Source: Aptenodytes patagonicus
Lineage: Eukaryota; Chordata; Aves; Sphenisciformes; Spheniscidae
Direction: 5' to 3'
DNA: 64,000 nucleotides
Assembly (NCBI RefSeq): GCF_965638725.1
Contig: NC_134961.1
Span: 3,906,001-3,970,000 of the forward strand
The notes under the pieces are model-generated. The model saw only the letters and a program-made list of their open reading frames with translations, had not been told where the DNA came from and did no database searches. A program made the translations under genes and the position numbers. Every line of letters starts with the position of its first letter. The first letter of the stretch is position 1. Shown piece after piece: positions 1 through 14,100 of this stretch.

Positions 1-3000
1 TAATCCTGCATAACTTTCCTCAGAAATAAACAACCAAAGACCAACTAAATCTCTTTAACTTAACCAAAGGAAAGGCTAAGTAGTCACACCAGCCATAAGT
101 ATCTTAACATGGTAAGATGATTTCAGGTAGGATTGTTGTGGGTTTTTTTTTTTATCTACTAGAGAAAGATGGAAAGAATCCAGTAGTTAGACACTGAAGG
201 TAAATACAATTAGACAGAAACAAAGTGCAGAATTTGTACAAAGGGGACCTACCTTTATTGCTGGAACCTCTTGCCTAAACATATGATCCAAGACTTGTAG
301 TCTATAAATCTTGGTTAGGTATCTTAAAAAAACCCAAACCCTTAGCTCAGATGGAAGTCATGAAATTGATGCAGGACTTAGTTATAATTGTCTGTCCTAA
401 AGTGATCATGATAATGTTCTCCTCTTAACATCAGCAATCCTCAGCCTTGCAAAGGTAAACCTATAGTGTATCCTAAAAAGCTGGTTCACAACTTCTCAGT
501 AACTGCCAGACACTTGTGAAAAAGGAAATAATCGTACATTTTGTAGTGTTCAGGGGAAACACCAATTGCAAGCATAGAGACATATTAATGAGGTCATTTG
601 AGTAATGTCTGCTGATGCTTGCAATGAGTTTGGCCTTGCAAGAAAATAGCTGCAAACTTTGCTAGAATCCTAGAGATGCTCTGATGCCTTTTCTCATCTT
701 TCATATTGTGCTTCCCACCTGGTTCAAGTCACTCAGCTGTGGGAGAAGAATTGCCACATTACCCTAAGGCAGGTTGAGCTGATGATAGCCCAGCCTGACC
801 ACAAATGAACTGTTTTGGCAAGTCTAAGAAGAAAATGAGCGCTTTGGTGAAATTCTCTTCCTCTTATGTAGGTCAATATGAAGGTTTTGATAGGCCATGT
901 AGCAAAATGGACAAGGTCAATTCAAACCTCAGCTCCTCTTGGTGCTGGTCAGCAGACAACCACAGAGTGGGACAAAAATGAGGCAAGTGCAAAAGCACTT
1001 TTCAATTTCATTGAGAATGGATGGGTGAAGGGATTCTTGGTTACATAGCAGGCATTCATCATTCTTCCTAGTGACCATCATCTCTGAACACTGCCAGTTC
1101 TTTCTGCAGCTGGAGGAAAGCAAGAAGCTGATTATCAAGCCAGGAACGAAGCAGAAACCAATATGGTGCCAGCACCATTGCAAGGCAACATCTTGTTGGC
1201 ATGCCCTATGTCCAGTGCTAGCAGCAAGGGCACTATTACAGCAGCTGGAGGACTGGAGGACAAATCAAGTTCCTAGGCAGGCTGCTTGATGCTTTTTTTT
1301 TTTTGTTCTAACACCCAGTTTCTGCAACACTGCTGAGTTGTGGGTGAAGGCAGAAAAGCCCTGTGAAAACTGCAGGTATCGGAGTTGTCAGAGGAAGGGA
1401 GAAGAACCACTTCACTCTGCAGGAAAGAAAGAGACCAAACTTCTGAGAGAAAGCCCTGAAATGATACACCAGGTATGCTGCCACCAATCCAGGTGTTGGT
1501 TCAGCACCAGAAGCTGACTGGTGACCTCGAGTTCCCAGGTGCTCTCAAGCTGCTTGCAATGGTGTTTCCATCCTTTCTGTATGTTTCCAGGGTAGAGTTC
1601 TTCTGCCTGTTATCTGCTCAAGGAAATGAGGCCTTGCAGCCACGCCTTTCCCCTCCCCTCCTGTAGTTCCATCAGATGCCTCCATTTCCCAAAAGTCACT
1701 TCAAGTAATTTTAACCAGAATTTGTACAACACATTTTCCAAATGCTCTCAACTGCTTATCAACAGAAAGACAGGTGATTGCCTGTTATTGCTATATCTGT
1801 TTGTATTACCAGAAATCCATATTCAAAGTTTTGGCTAACCCCCACATTCGGAGTCCAGTAGAACACAATAAAAAGATGGCCTTTCCTTTTAAGAATTTCT
1901 AGGGTAGAACAAATTATTTGATAGATACCACTGAGAGGGGAGGTAATACAAGAAGGTGACAGCACAGTCTCAGCATGTGGGTAGCCTAGATATCGTCTGG
2001 GTTTTAGCAACACAAAGCAGAGCTTTAACGAGAGACTTGAATGAGATTGAGGTAGCTCAAGAGAATTGTAGGCAGCACCTTCAGTGTGTAAGGAGTAGCA
2101 TGAAGGAAGGTTAGGAGAAGTTTGATGATCTAGTGGGAAGTAGAAGGTGGCATCATAGAAAGAGTTGACTTCTTGATATGGAAGTGAGAGATGACAAGAG
2201 GACAAGGAGAGGCTGCCAGTGACTTTGAAAGTGGGGACAAGAAGCTTGTGTTTGATGTGACAGAGAAAGGGAGATAGAAGAATTGTGTAAAGAAATGTAA
2301 TGGGTTCAAAGTGACAGACACAAAAAAGGACCTTTGCATCTCTGACCTTTGGATGACTACAAGGAAGACGATCCACTTTACAAAGGCCTGATAAAACATG
2401 AAATTGAAGCGTCATACAAAATCAAGGATTTCATGTGGAGATGTGTGCATAAGATTCTTCAACATGCTTGAGTACCCTTTGATACATGTAGTGATGTTAT
2501 ATTCCAGCCCACAGCAGACAGCCAGGACTCCTAGGTTCTATCCCACCTCTGCCATCCACTTTTATATAGAGTAGATTGTTTTGTCAGTGCAGTTTTTCTT
2601 GTTGCAGTTCACTCGTATGCTCACCTAAGTCTTAGAGGAAGTCAGAAGCTTCAGGCTCTGATTTGGCAGTGGCTCTGAGCTGTTCCAAAATGTGCTCTGC
2701 TCGCTCTCCCTTCCACAGCAAGATACGAGTGATGCACAGTGGGAGCAGGCACAGCAGACCTGGGGACCCTTGAATACTCTGTTTCCATTCCTTACATCTT
2801 AGCAATTAGTCATAAATGACCTGCTCTCCCTTGGCCATAATCCCTTCAATCTCTTCGAGAGGCAGCACCAACAGGCACTGAAGAAAGGCAGGACACTGAC
2901 TCGCACCTATGAAGTAAAACAGTGACAGGCAATAGTGTCTGTACCAACATGCACATTCCTCCATCCATTAAGGTTAACTCCAAGTGCACATTCTCCAGAG

Positions 3001-6000
3001 CAATCCATTGTGCTACTAAGTGTGATTGTTGATCATGGGCATTCTTCAGTCATCCCTGCCTACAAGAAAATATTTTGTAGGTCCTTTAAGAAAAATTAAT
3101 GCTAGATTATCTACCTCCTGAATACCTAGGCCTCTAAGCACATCTGACAGAAACACGTCAAGTGCACATAGTAGACTCACATGATCAGCATACAAACTGC
3201 TGTAGAATAAGGAAGTAGTAGGATTTCCTCATCTGCACAGATTATCAGAGAACCCCATATAACCAGTCTCTTTCTCCCTTCACCTTTGAAGAGCCATTTT
3301 TTCAAAATTTGATGCTCACGAACAGCTACGTACTTCTAGATTTGACAGAGTTGGATCCCAGAGGCTGAAAAAAAAGCTGCTACAAAGGATGACTACTGCA
3401 ATAAAGTGATATTCATACACACACATATGTACATATATGTATGTATATACATATCTATACGTACATTAAAAAAACATTTTTGTCTGCAAAGTCCCAGACG
3501 CTGAGGGCTATTTTGGCTGGATTCATTTACATTCACCTGTTTCAGAAAGTAGTACCTAAAAATCATTTGTTCAAGATGGTGTTTCTTTCTAGCACAATCC
3601 ATATCAGAATTAACGCAATAGCGTGGTTTTGTGCTCAGCAATCTAGCAGAACAAAAGTGCAAAGACCCTTCTAGTGGTTTTATTGTTCTAAGTTCCTTGT
3701 ACAAGAAACAATACAGAATTCCATATTTAAAGAAATTATTTTTCAATATCTTAGCTCAGTAGATGTATCCTATCATTATTTACTGGCATACATAGCACAG
3801 GAATATGTTAAACTGTCTTACCAGCTCAAAGGAAACACCGCTTTTCACACTGCTTCTTGTCCCTTGATAGTTTAGGCTCTGTGGTTTGATGATCAGGCAG
3901 TAGCAGCAGTGGCATAATAAAGCAGAGCTTACTGTGCCCGATTCTAAAGATAATCTCAAGAACCAATGAAAAATTGCTCAGATTATCAGATTGAGTTAAA
4001 GTAGCTGTATGTGCAATCACTCATTAGTGATGCAGAAACTGAGGAGTTTCTGTTAAAGGGTTAACATTTAAAAGGCCAAGTAATTTGCCGAATATAAAAG
4101 TACCTTCTTGCAACATTTATATAAAGAGGCCAACAGAAGAGCTCCAAGTGACCTAAAGCCATTTCCTAGCCTTGTCTGAATGTGAGGTGAGACTGCTTCC
4201 ATCCAAGGCCTCTGCCCAGCTGTGCTCAGACACCTGAGGCATCCCTGAACTGCCCTGTCCTGCACTTCCTCCACAGCCTATTGCTGCACTGTGCTCAAAG
4301 GGGCAACTCTGGAAGCAAAGGCAAACAAGCATTGCAGTGCTTCCATATCCAAATCTTAGACTGTATAAGGAATAGATCTTTCCATTCCCAGCTGCAATGC
4401 TGCAGTAGTAGTGTTACAGTCAGGATCCATCAAGTCAGTCACGTACATGGGGTCTAGTGCCAGAGAAGGGGAAAGAGAGAAGCAGGCAAAACACAGACTG
4501 AATAACAGTGTGCCAGTATTAGATTTAGGGGCCAAGAGACAGGAAGACAGAGGCCATGCAGAAATGGAGACAGACATTTCCAAACTGGTACTACAGATTG
4601 AATTATGGTCCTTCTCCCAATACCTGCTTTTGGGCCTTCTCCATCCAGTAAGACTCCTGCCAACTCCCATGAGGCCCCATGGTTACCTATCTAAATGTAT
4701 ATTACACTTTTTATAGTTACAACAATCCTGAACAGGAGCAGAAACAGAAAGCCCCTAAAACGCAAGCAGCCTTCAGAGTGTCATTTAAGCAAATAACACC
4801 TGCTGCCTCAGAGCTGTCCAGATGCCTGTAGTTTGCCTGCTGCAGCAGAAAACATCTTGTGTCCTGTAGGGACAAATTGTATCCCTGCATCTTCCCAGCC
4901 TACTGTCGCAGGTCACCATAAAGATGCTATGGCTATGTAAGACCCACAGCTTTTATAATTTTCTGCCTACAGGGCAGACAGAAAGAGCACTACAAGAGTT
5001 CAGCAGCAGTTTGGCTCAAACGGCTAAGCACAAACTTGTTTTCCCAGTTTCCTTTCATATTACTATTCCAAAATACAGAGCAGTATTTCTGACAAGAATA
5101 TCACAGCTCTCTGCAAGTTACCTTTTTTCATACTTCCCCTGTACCCCAAGTGCCACTCAGCCCAAAGACCATTAACTGAACTCCTGCTCTCCAAAGGCCA
5201 CTCAGACCCTTCTTTCATGTTTTCTAGGACCCATTTGCACCTGCCCCACTATCCCACAATTAGCTTCCATCAAGTGAACAGTGTTTCTCACCAGGTGATT
5301 TGTTTTAAGTTGCATCTGCCTTGAAGTTTGGTTTTTTTTGTTGTCGTTGTTCAAAGTTCCCCTCCTCCCTTAAGCAGCCTGAGGCCAGTTACCACAATGT
5401 AGTTTCTGAAGTGCAAATAGCTGCAAGATGAAGCTGCAGAAGATCGTGTTACAGACTATCAGCGATGCTTCTGCCCAGTACACATTCGCATAGACATTAG
5501 CACGATGCAAGCAGACCTTGTAGGACAACGCGGGGCAGGCTCAGCTCATCAACAAGGAAGTGGAGTTGGCTCGATCCTCTGCTGCCTCGTGGAGGGCATG
5601 CAGGGTACTTGCAGAACAGCAGGGAGGATGTATAAGCACGCTAAGACAATACCTCCCACAACTTATCACAGAAGATGACAAGAAAAATGGAAAACAAGGA
5701 AGGAAGGAACCAAAAAACCTGATTTCTTGGAGCAGTGCCCAGGAAGCCCCTGAGCTGGGGGTATATTGAGGGAGTAATAACACGGGCAAAGCTAAGTCCT
5801 GCAGGTTCAAAATCAATATAGCAGATACCATGGCTGTTCTAAACAATCAAACCAGGGATGTGGACGCATAGAAATACTCTCCCAGCACTCAGCTGTGAAA
5901 GAAACAGCTTCTCTTCATTAAAGTGCTCCCTCTTGTTTAGGGAGCTGTGGGGTTGGCTAAAGTCTTGGGTAAGGGATGGGGGAGAGAGAAGAGAGTTTAT

Positions 6001-6244
6001 TGGTATCACAGCAACAACAGATTACTACTGCACTGGAAACATACATCATTCACCACAAGGATTCTCTCAGTGTAAGATCTTCTGGAGCCAAGCAGCCCAT
6101 GTGTTAGTAGCACTGTGCCTACATAAGATGTGTCTTCACATTCAATCTCAGTATTACAGTAACTTTTAAAGACAATTATCCTAAACAAAACAGGGATGCA
6201 GACATGTCAGAGGGAAACATATTCACAGTTACAGTGCAAATAGC
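1..6244. other. No recognisable gene; downstream of IL21R
   Basis: I see no exon that I can assign in this stretch. In mammals the next gene beyond IL21R is GTF3C1, transcribed towards IL21R, so its 3' end would be expected on the plus strand near or left of here, but I recognise no GTF3C1 coding sequence. A 218-codon open frame lies on the minus strand at 1759-2415; it resembles no family I know, has no splice or domain support, and I treat it as chance. The rest is AT-rich unique-looking sequence with short homopolymers. Confidence 0.5.
3414..3464. repeat. Alternating purine/pyrimidine AT-rich microsatellite
   Basis: An imperfect run of CA/TA/TG dinucleotide steps (ACACACATATGTACATATATG and similar). 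It is a simple low-complexity repeat of the kind that can be length-variable. No gene is associated with it. Confidence 0.6.
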
Positions 6245-6259
6245 AGTTTCATGGTTGGC

Positions 6260-6265
6260 TTTATT
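6260..6265 (-). terminator. Predicted IL21R polyadenylation signal
   Basis: TTTATT on the plus strand reads AATAAA on the minus strand, about 930 bases past the IL21R stop codon. It is the first canonical AATAAA I find downstream of the gene, which implies a 3' UTR of roughly 0.95 kb (about 6245-7194). This is inference only; no downstream GU-rich element was scored. Confidence 0.45.
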
Positions 6266-7194
6266 AGCTAGCAGAAATTTCTCAAGCTTTGTGCTACTGA
6301 CCTGTTAACTGCAGCAGACCAGGTCCAAGGCAGAAGATGGAGTTGCAAGCACATCCAGGTAGGACATTTCTGAAATTTCTGCATAGTTCTAAAAGCTGCT
6401 CAATGTCTCAGTTAATGTGCTTGGAAAATGCTGGGAGAGATGCTGATTCAGTAGAAAGCCCTGGTAGCAAGAGTTTGTCTGGAATTATATGTATTTTGAA
6501 GACTTTTCATTTGCAGACTCCACCTGGAAAGGCAAAGTCTTTCTGAAACCCAAGTTGTGTTTGGTCGCTTGGACATGCAGTTCTGTGATGATTATAAGAA
6601 TTGTTTTTGATCAAACCCCATGGACAGGGCTGGGACCCTCCATAATTAACAAACTATTACAGCTGGGTTTAAAGAGCCAAAGAAAAAGTAGGAAAAGTAA
6701 TACCACCTGTGTTGGTTGGAAAGGGTAGGGGAATTTTAAATGTAACAAACATGCTTACCATGGGTTATGCTTCTAAGATTCCATGTACATCCAAACTCTC
6801 AAGTCATGTGAGAATACCAGGGAAAATAATTTAAAGTTTCATACTCTTTATAAGATTACTGTCAAAACAATTTGTACATTTACATAAGCTAAAGGGCAAT
6901 TTTCAAGGTACAGTTGCTTTTTCTGCCATTATAAAGGGTTTGACCTAGGATTCTAAAAAAAAAAAAAAAAAACCCACCAAAAAAAGGGAAAAAATCAATC
7001 ATGTCAAGTTTGAGATATTAACAGGATAAGTGGCAATAGAAATAGGCATATACTTCTATGGACCTAACAGTTTTTAGTTGTATGCAATAGAGCTTACACA
7101 AAGTAAACCTTGTTTCTCTTCTGAATTTTGCTAACATTTTGCTCCTGGCACAGCATGGAAAAGGCCCTACACTCTGCAAGACAACATCAAGTCC

Positions 7195-8112
7195 TTAGTT
7201 TGTCTGTGTCCCATTAACAGGGCTGTCAGAGCGACAGGAGACCCACTGCTTGACGTAGCTTCGTGGAAAGTCCTCTCCTTCCCGCTCAAGAGGGATGGAC
7301 CCACAGTTGGTCTGACTGTTTTGCTCAAATTCACAGTCAACCGGACTCCCACAGTCCGAGTCCACAAAGCCACTGTCAATAGTGTCCAAGTCTACGCAGA
7401 TCATAGGGTAACTGTCACCAGGCCTTGCAATGTGAGGGAAGAAGTCATAGGAGCCTTCACTGTAGGAAACACTTTCACCATCAGGAAAAGTTAGAGAAGC
7501 TGGATTTTCAAAATCCCACTGATTAGGCTGCAAGCAAAGGGCTTCTAGGATGCTCCCCATCCCTCCTTCCAAAGCCCTTTCTACTTGCTGGTGGGCTGGG
7601 ACACTTGTACTCCTCAGGTGATCTGTGGACACAGAGCCTGAAGCAAGTATTTTGTCCTGCGTGCTCAGGTCAGCCAGATGCAAGTCATTGGATATCTTTC
7701 TGTCTTCTTCATCATCAACGTTAACCCTGGGGTAACCAGTTTCTCCAGCACTACTATCTTCCTCATTGGTGTGCTCATGTCCCCTGTACACACGGTTACA
7801 GTTGTACTGGCAGTTACAAGGTGTAAATTCATCAGCCACAGTCACAGTGTCAATGGACAAATGCCCGTATGACCGGTCCCGAGTCCCACTGCTACTGTTT
7901 GCACGAGACAGCAGGGACTGGCTATCCTGACCTGGGGCAGTCAGGCAAGACACACAAGGTTTGCAAGACAGATCTTTTCTCAGCTCATGCAGCTCCTCTC
8001 GTGAGGTGCTGTTGGAAGGACGCATGGTGTAAACTTCTAGAACTTCTGGAAGGACCATTCCCCATTCAAAGAAATCGAGGGTCATTTTCGTATGGGATAC
8101 ACCAACCCACTT
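7195..8112 (-). CDS. IL21R: IL21R last coding exon: cytoplasmic signalling tail
   Basis: 918 nt, 305 residues (290-594) plus stop. It opens KWVGVSHTKM as in human KKWVGAPFTG. Further landmarks shared with human are RSYGHLSIDTVTVADE (human RPYGLVSIDTVTVLD), DTIDSGFVDSDCGSPVDCEF and FPRSYVKQWV, the latter holding the YxxQ STAT3 site at Y575. The acceptor CAG at 8113-8115 lies just below a long CT/C microsatellite. The tail is longer than in human. Confidence 0.96.
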   Translation of the reverse strand, partial: KWVGVSHTKMTLDFFEWGMVLPEVLEVYTMRPSNSTSREELHELRKDLSCKPCVSCLTAPGQDSQSLLSRANSSSGTRDRSYGHLSIDTVTVADEFTPCNCQYNCNRVYRGHEHTNEEDSSAGETGYPRVNVDDEEDRKISNDLHLADLSTQDKILASGSVSTDHLRSTSVPAHQQVERALEGGMGSILEALCLQPNQWDFENPASLTFPDGESVSYSEGSYDFFPHIARPGDSYPMICVDLDTIDSGFVDSDCGSPVDCEFEQNSQTNCGSIPLEREGEDFPRSYVKQWVSCRSDSPVNGTQTN

Positions 8113-11100
8113 CTGCATAAAAGGACATACAGGGAGAGAGGGGGGGGGGGAGAGAGAGAGAGAGAGAGGATAGTATCATCAGGTTTGAGGTTCCACAGAA
8201 ATGACCAAAGTTCTTATGCTTTTAGAGGCAAAGTCAAACTCCAAAATCACTGAATCCTCCAAAATAGCAGGATATGAGATGCTGTTATTACCAGACGCAG
8301 GCAGCTGCAGGAGAACTGACTCAATTAATTGAAAATAATTAGCTCTGAGAGGTTTGCATGGCTTTGCAGTTTTCTCTGTGCTGCAAAGAATGCCGCTGCC
8401 CATAGCAGCATTCCTTCGTGCATCAGCCAGAGGTCTCCTCCCAAATGTCCCATGCCCTATTGTCTTGGGCACTGCTTCTTTCAGGAAGGATGGTCCGCTT
8501 CTCCCCGTGTGCTGCATCTGCACCCAACAAACACACAGCCCTGCTCTGCCACTTCCCTCACCTCAGTTTCCTGGGAACAGGGTCAGAGCAAGGCTTCTCC
8601 TGACCTTCTGTATGCAACCATGCCCCAGACCAGCCTTTTCTCACAGTGACAAGAAGGAAGCAGGGGTAGGGAGGGGATGGGGACCTCAAAGAGCTGTAGC
8701 CTGCTGCAGATAACACTTACTTAGATGATTAGGGAGTGCCACACATTGAATCTTGCCCTTCTGTATCACCATTAGTATTCCATTCTGCCCTGTGCCATGC
8801 CTTATCTCTAGATCACGAGCCCCTTACATTCAGCCACATCTGGGAGTAAAGGCACCTCTGGGTTTCTCTGATCTAAGAACAAAGTAAAAGTTTGTTCTTT
8901 TTGAAGAAGTCACTGAATACAACACTCAGATCACAGCAAACCTTAGGCATGTGCCACTAATGAATGCCAGTGAGTCCTACTAGAGGATTCTGCAGTCCAG
9001 AGGCTAGACACAGCACAGACTCAAGACTTGGTTCTGCTCCCTGTCCGACACTTGCCTAAGGGCTGAGCTGCGTCAAGGCTCTTCTAAGTGCACCACTTTC
9101 TGCTGTGTATAAAATAGGTAACAATGCTGAGCTTCATAAACACTGTGAAGGCTTCTGACAGAGTGCTGCATGATCACTGGGTGTTGCCACAGCTGTGAGA
9201 CTGCCTTAATCATATCAGCCTCCTGTCCGAAACTGCACTCAGCATAACTAGACATGAGCAAAGTACTTGGGAAGAGAACAGCTTGATGCAGCTTATTACC
9301 CTCTGACACAGAGCATGGAAAAATCTTCATTACAGCAGGAAGCACCAAGTCTATTTTAATTTATTTTTAACCTAAGCTACAAAGAGCTTATTAAAGTTGT
9401 AATGGACAGTGTCCTGGTTTCGGCAGGGATAGAGTTAATTTCCTTCCTAGTGGCTGGTACAGTGCTGTGTTTTGGATTTAGGGTGAGAACAATGTTGATA
9501 ACACACCGATGTTTTAGTTGTTGCTAGGTAGTGTTTACACTAGTCAAGGACTTTTTAGCTTCCCATGCTCTACTGACTGAACAGGCTGGAGGTGCACAAG
9601 AAGCTGGGAGGGGGCACAGCCAGGACAGCTGACCGAAACTGGCCAAAGGGATATTCCATACCATGTGACGTCATGCTCAGTATATAAAGCTGGGGGAAGA
9701 AGAAGGAAGGGGGGGACGTTTGGAGTGATGGCGTTTGTCTTCCCAAGTAACCGTTACGCGTGATGGAGCCCTGCTTTCCTGGAGATGGCTGAACACCTGC
9801 CTGCCCATGGGAAGTAGTGAATGAATTCCTTGTTCTGCTTTGCTTGCGTGTGTGGCTTTTGCTTTACCTATTAAACTGCCTTTATCTCAACCCATGAGTT
9901 TTCTCACTTTTACCCTTCCGATTCTCTCCCCCATCCCACCGGGGGGGAGTGAGCGAGCGGCTGCGTGGTGCTTAGTTGCCGGCTGGGGTTAAACCACGAC
10001 AGACAGAAAGTCACTCAAGGTGCAAAAGGCTATTTGAAGAAACAGCAGGAAATCCCTTTCTTAGAACTGAGCAGGAAGAATATTTCCTATTCCCTTTTGA
10101 CAGTTCTTTGCAAATTCCTGCCCAACATGAATCTAAGGACCCATGTACACACAAGAGTAAACAATGTTCCTCTGCTTTCCCTTCTCTTTTTATGTCTTAA
10201 CTTTTCCTCTAACATTTTCACTGCTTCCTACCCAATTCAGGACTGTTGTCTGCAGAGCATTACTATTGTAATTTGCTGATCATTATTCACAGACATAACC
10301 TAACCACTTGCTTTGATGCAGACAGGATGCAGTTGAATAAGCCCTATATCAATTGGTTTCTTGCCAGCCAAAAATGACAAGTCTGTTCACATATTAGTGA
10401 TGTCACCACATCCTCTTGACATGTCCTGCCTGTACATCTTGTGCTGTGGCTGTGTGGGCAACTGCTGCTTTAATCTGCAAATTTATTAAGTTACTCAAGC
10501 TTTAGCAACTGAGGCTCACTCCCTTCCCAGCAGCACTGAACAGCCTAACTAGAAACTAGGAAGAATTTAATTCCCACAGAATAGAGAACCCCATGGCTTT
10601 ACCCTGAGAAGAGCATGGCTCTTGGCATGCAGGGTGCTTTCACTTCCCCTGTGAGCACTTGCCCGTGACTCTCAGGAATTCCCACATTGAGTCCACCTGG
10701 TCCTGGTTCCTCTTCCAGAGAGCAACCAGGGCCACCTGCCTCACAAGAGGATGCAAGTACACCTCTGGTACAGATATGGGAAGCCATAATGAGGCTGAAA
10801 GAGGAAGGCAGGAAGGGAGACAGTCACTGCAGGCTTCAGCTTGAATGGCACCCATCCAAGACTACTTGCTTAACCTAATTGCAAACATCAGCCATGCAGC
10901 AGTGGGAAAGTACCTGAAGATCATTAGGGCCCAGCTGCTGTCCCTCTGCCAGAGGGTCCAAGAAAAAGCAGAAACAAAAAGCAGACACTGAAGTATCTCT
11001 GATCAGTGCTGCTGTAACAACAGGAACTTGTTCAGAAAAAGGCAGTGATGTCTGCACTCATATGCTAGCACTTTTACAGTTTGATAATGGCATTGTGAGT

Positions 11101-14100
11101 TGCTCTTCAACTTAATACAACCATTATTTATGGATGTTCAATGTTCTTTTACTTTTCTATCCTGAGAACTTCAGCAAACTCTGCAGTCTTTGCAAACCAT
11201 TTTGTCACATGAGCAAGTCTGGCTGGTGTTAAATGAGAAGAGAATTTGAGAGGGCTAGGCAGAGTTACTCAAAGACACTTCCTTCATAGGGAGGCAGCTG
11301 CACTATACTATCACACAGCAGTTATTTGCCCCCAAAGCTCTAGCCATCTTTCCAGGATGATATGCATAGCTATTGTCTGCATGAGTGACTCTTCAGAGAG
11401 AACTACAAGGCTTAATGTTGAGCTCATGTCACTGCAGAGGCTGGAGTGGGAGATCTGGCTCTACAATGAGGTCTGCTCCATGGCCTTGATGGCAGCATGG
11501 GACTGGAGCTTTGGAAAAATCCCAGTTACTGTCCTGGTATCCCTTTGTCCACTCCCTTCAGGCTCTCAGGCTTCACAGATCACATAGGAGCTCAGCTCAC
11601 CCACTGAGACAGCACCTACAGGGAATAACCATCACAGATGTGACAAAGGCCTTTGTGGCACAGAACAGACACTGGAGAGCTCTGGTCCTTTATATCTGGA
11701 GTCGTTTGGCATTCCCTTGAGATAGATTTCCCCTCCCACTGCCCTAATGAGAATCCCTGGCCCAGGATAGCATGATGGGCCTTTTAGTTTAACTTTGTCA
11801 CGTGCTCCACTCGCTTGTGTAGCCCGTTTATACCTTGAAATCTCCATTATGCACCAGGTAAAGAGGTTTGAAAAAGGGAGCAGGGTCTGGGATGCAAGCC
11901 ATCTTCTTCCACAAGCTGGAAGAGAAAAGAGAAAGGCTTTGGGGTTAAGCACACATTACAGATGCAAAGCAAGGAATCTCCAGATCCAGTTCAAGCAGCT
12001 GAAATCACCTGCCCAGCCTCACTGGCCTCACAAGTTAGCAAGTGGCTGAGGATCCAAGGCTGTCTTGTGCTGTCAGAGCCATCTAATGGCCTTTCTTGTG
12101 AGCCTCACAGGAGGTGGGGCCTCAGCCCTCAGGACTTGTGCACACAACATTCACGCTAAGGAAAGAGGTTCCAATTTTTTCCTTCCTGGAAAAGCACTAA
12201 GTGCTGGAAATGCATTTTCCCCTCAGGCTGGGCTGGCTCATGGTCTACACCTGCAGGCCACAACTCTGCCCTATGTACTTTTTCTGTGGCTATGGGCTGT
12301 GCCCACAGTGTGAGTGGGCACTCCATACCTCTGCAAGGGCACATGACCCTCCAAAAAGGAGAGAGGCCCCCAGCCAGCATTGAGGGGCCCAGCTTCGGAA
12401 AGGGGCAGGCCAGCCATGGCTACTGCTCCCATCTGGCAACTGCAGAGCCCAGACAAGACCAGGAGAACAGCCCAGGAGGCTGAGTGGCCCCTGCTTAGTC
12501 CCCATGTGCCATTGTCTTGTCCCAACCAGCAGAGCCCCAGAAAAAAGTAAGGCACTCTTGGCAGTACACCAGCTGGAGACCATGCTTTGCTGGCCCTCAC
12601 AGGCCCATAGCTGTGTCCGTGCATGGGAAGGCTGCATGTGAACACCCCATCTTTAACAAGACAGAATAGGAGCATTTACTCCAGCTTCCTGAAGCATTCT
12701 TACCTCCGCTGTTTGGCCAGAAAAGTTGCGATTGAGGCAGCAATTGCCACGGCAACACCAAACAGCAGCAGCCATCCCATGCCTGTGGTCTGTGTCACTG
12801 CTGGAGAAAGAGACAGGGTCATTCAGGCTCACCTTGCATTTCTACCCTGGTCAGTAAGCAGGAGATGGTGAGAGGACACCCTCAATTTCTACCTCAGACT
12901 TTCTCTTAGGGACACTGAGGTTGTCACCTGGGGCCCAGCACTCCAGACATGAGGTCTGAATGAGGATGCTCAGAGGAGACTGCATCAATAAAAGGAGCAG
13001 TGTATCAGCTGTCCTATGGCCTGGCTGCACCACAGACCAACAGCTTGGGGCAGGACAGCTCCCTGCCTCAAAGACCCCTGGTGTTTCTGACTCCTCATGG
13101 TTTAGGGACACCTCCACAGATGATCCATGAAGTAAAAAGAGAGTGCAGCTGGCCAGAAACATGTGAAGAGGTGTTGACTAGGTGAGTGCTTGTTGGCTGC
13201 TCTCCACCTGTGATGGAAAGGAGCACCTTTGAGACCCAGAACTCAGATAACTCTTAGCAAATGGACCCTGACCCTACTGCTACAGCACCATGTAATACTT
13301 CAGTTCGAGCTGCAGATCAGTGAGAGCAGGAAAGCTCAGCACATCCTGCTGACATTGACCACAGTCATCCTGCCCTACTCTATTTGAACAAAGACTCCCT
13401 ATTTTCATAGCCTCTGTTCCACCATGACAAGCACTGGTGTACTTCTGTGCATAAGGTACTGTGCACTCCCTGTGGAGTGGTGGCTACCAAGTGAAACAGC
13501 TGTGCCCAGTATGACCAAACATCAGAGTCCAGACACGGAACTTAGCCCTGAGAGCATGCTCCCCTCTCCCCTCAGCTGAAGGCAATACTAAGCCTCAGTA
13601 GTGGAGGCACCTCTACTAGATCTCCCCCATTTCTGAAAGCTGCAGGCAGGACCCTGGACGTTTGACACTGGAAAGGAAGCTGGAGGCTGCACTCCTGCTG
13701 TGGCACCCAAACCTACAGCCAACCCCACCAAACCCTCTTCCCATGGGCCATGCTGTAAGGTGAGCTTTGCAGCACAGTGAGAAGGTCCATTCAGACAGCA
13801 CATATCAGCCTAGGCCTGGGGTTCATGTACTCAGTAAGCAAGCCAAACATGCTTGTCTTTATTAGACTATTTAGAATTTGTTCTAATTAATTAGATTTGA
13901 TTAGAGTTCTAGAAGCATTCTCTGACATTGGACCAACTGGAAGGGCAAGGAGAGCTGGTAGTATGTACCGGCAGGGCTGGTTTTCAATGTCAGCAGAGGA
14001 CTCCATTCACTCCAAAATCCATGGTAGCCAGTATCTTCTCGGGGTCTGGCTCTCACTTGGAACTCATACTCAGTGTTCACCTGGAGTTCCCATGGCAGGA

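Noticed and set aside
1759-2415. 218-codon open frame on the minus strand
   Set aside because: It has no recognisable domain, no plausible splice partner and a composition like the AT-rich flanks. It probably stays open by chance, though a repeat origin is not excluded.
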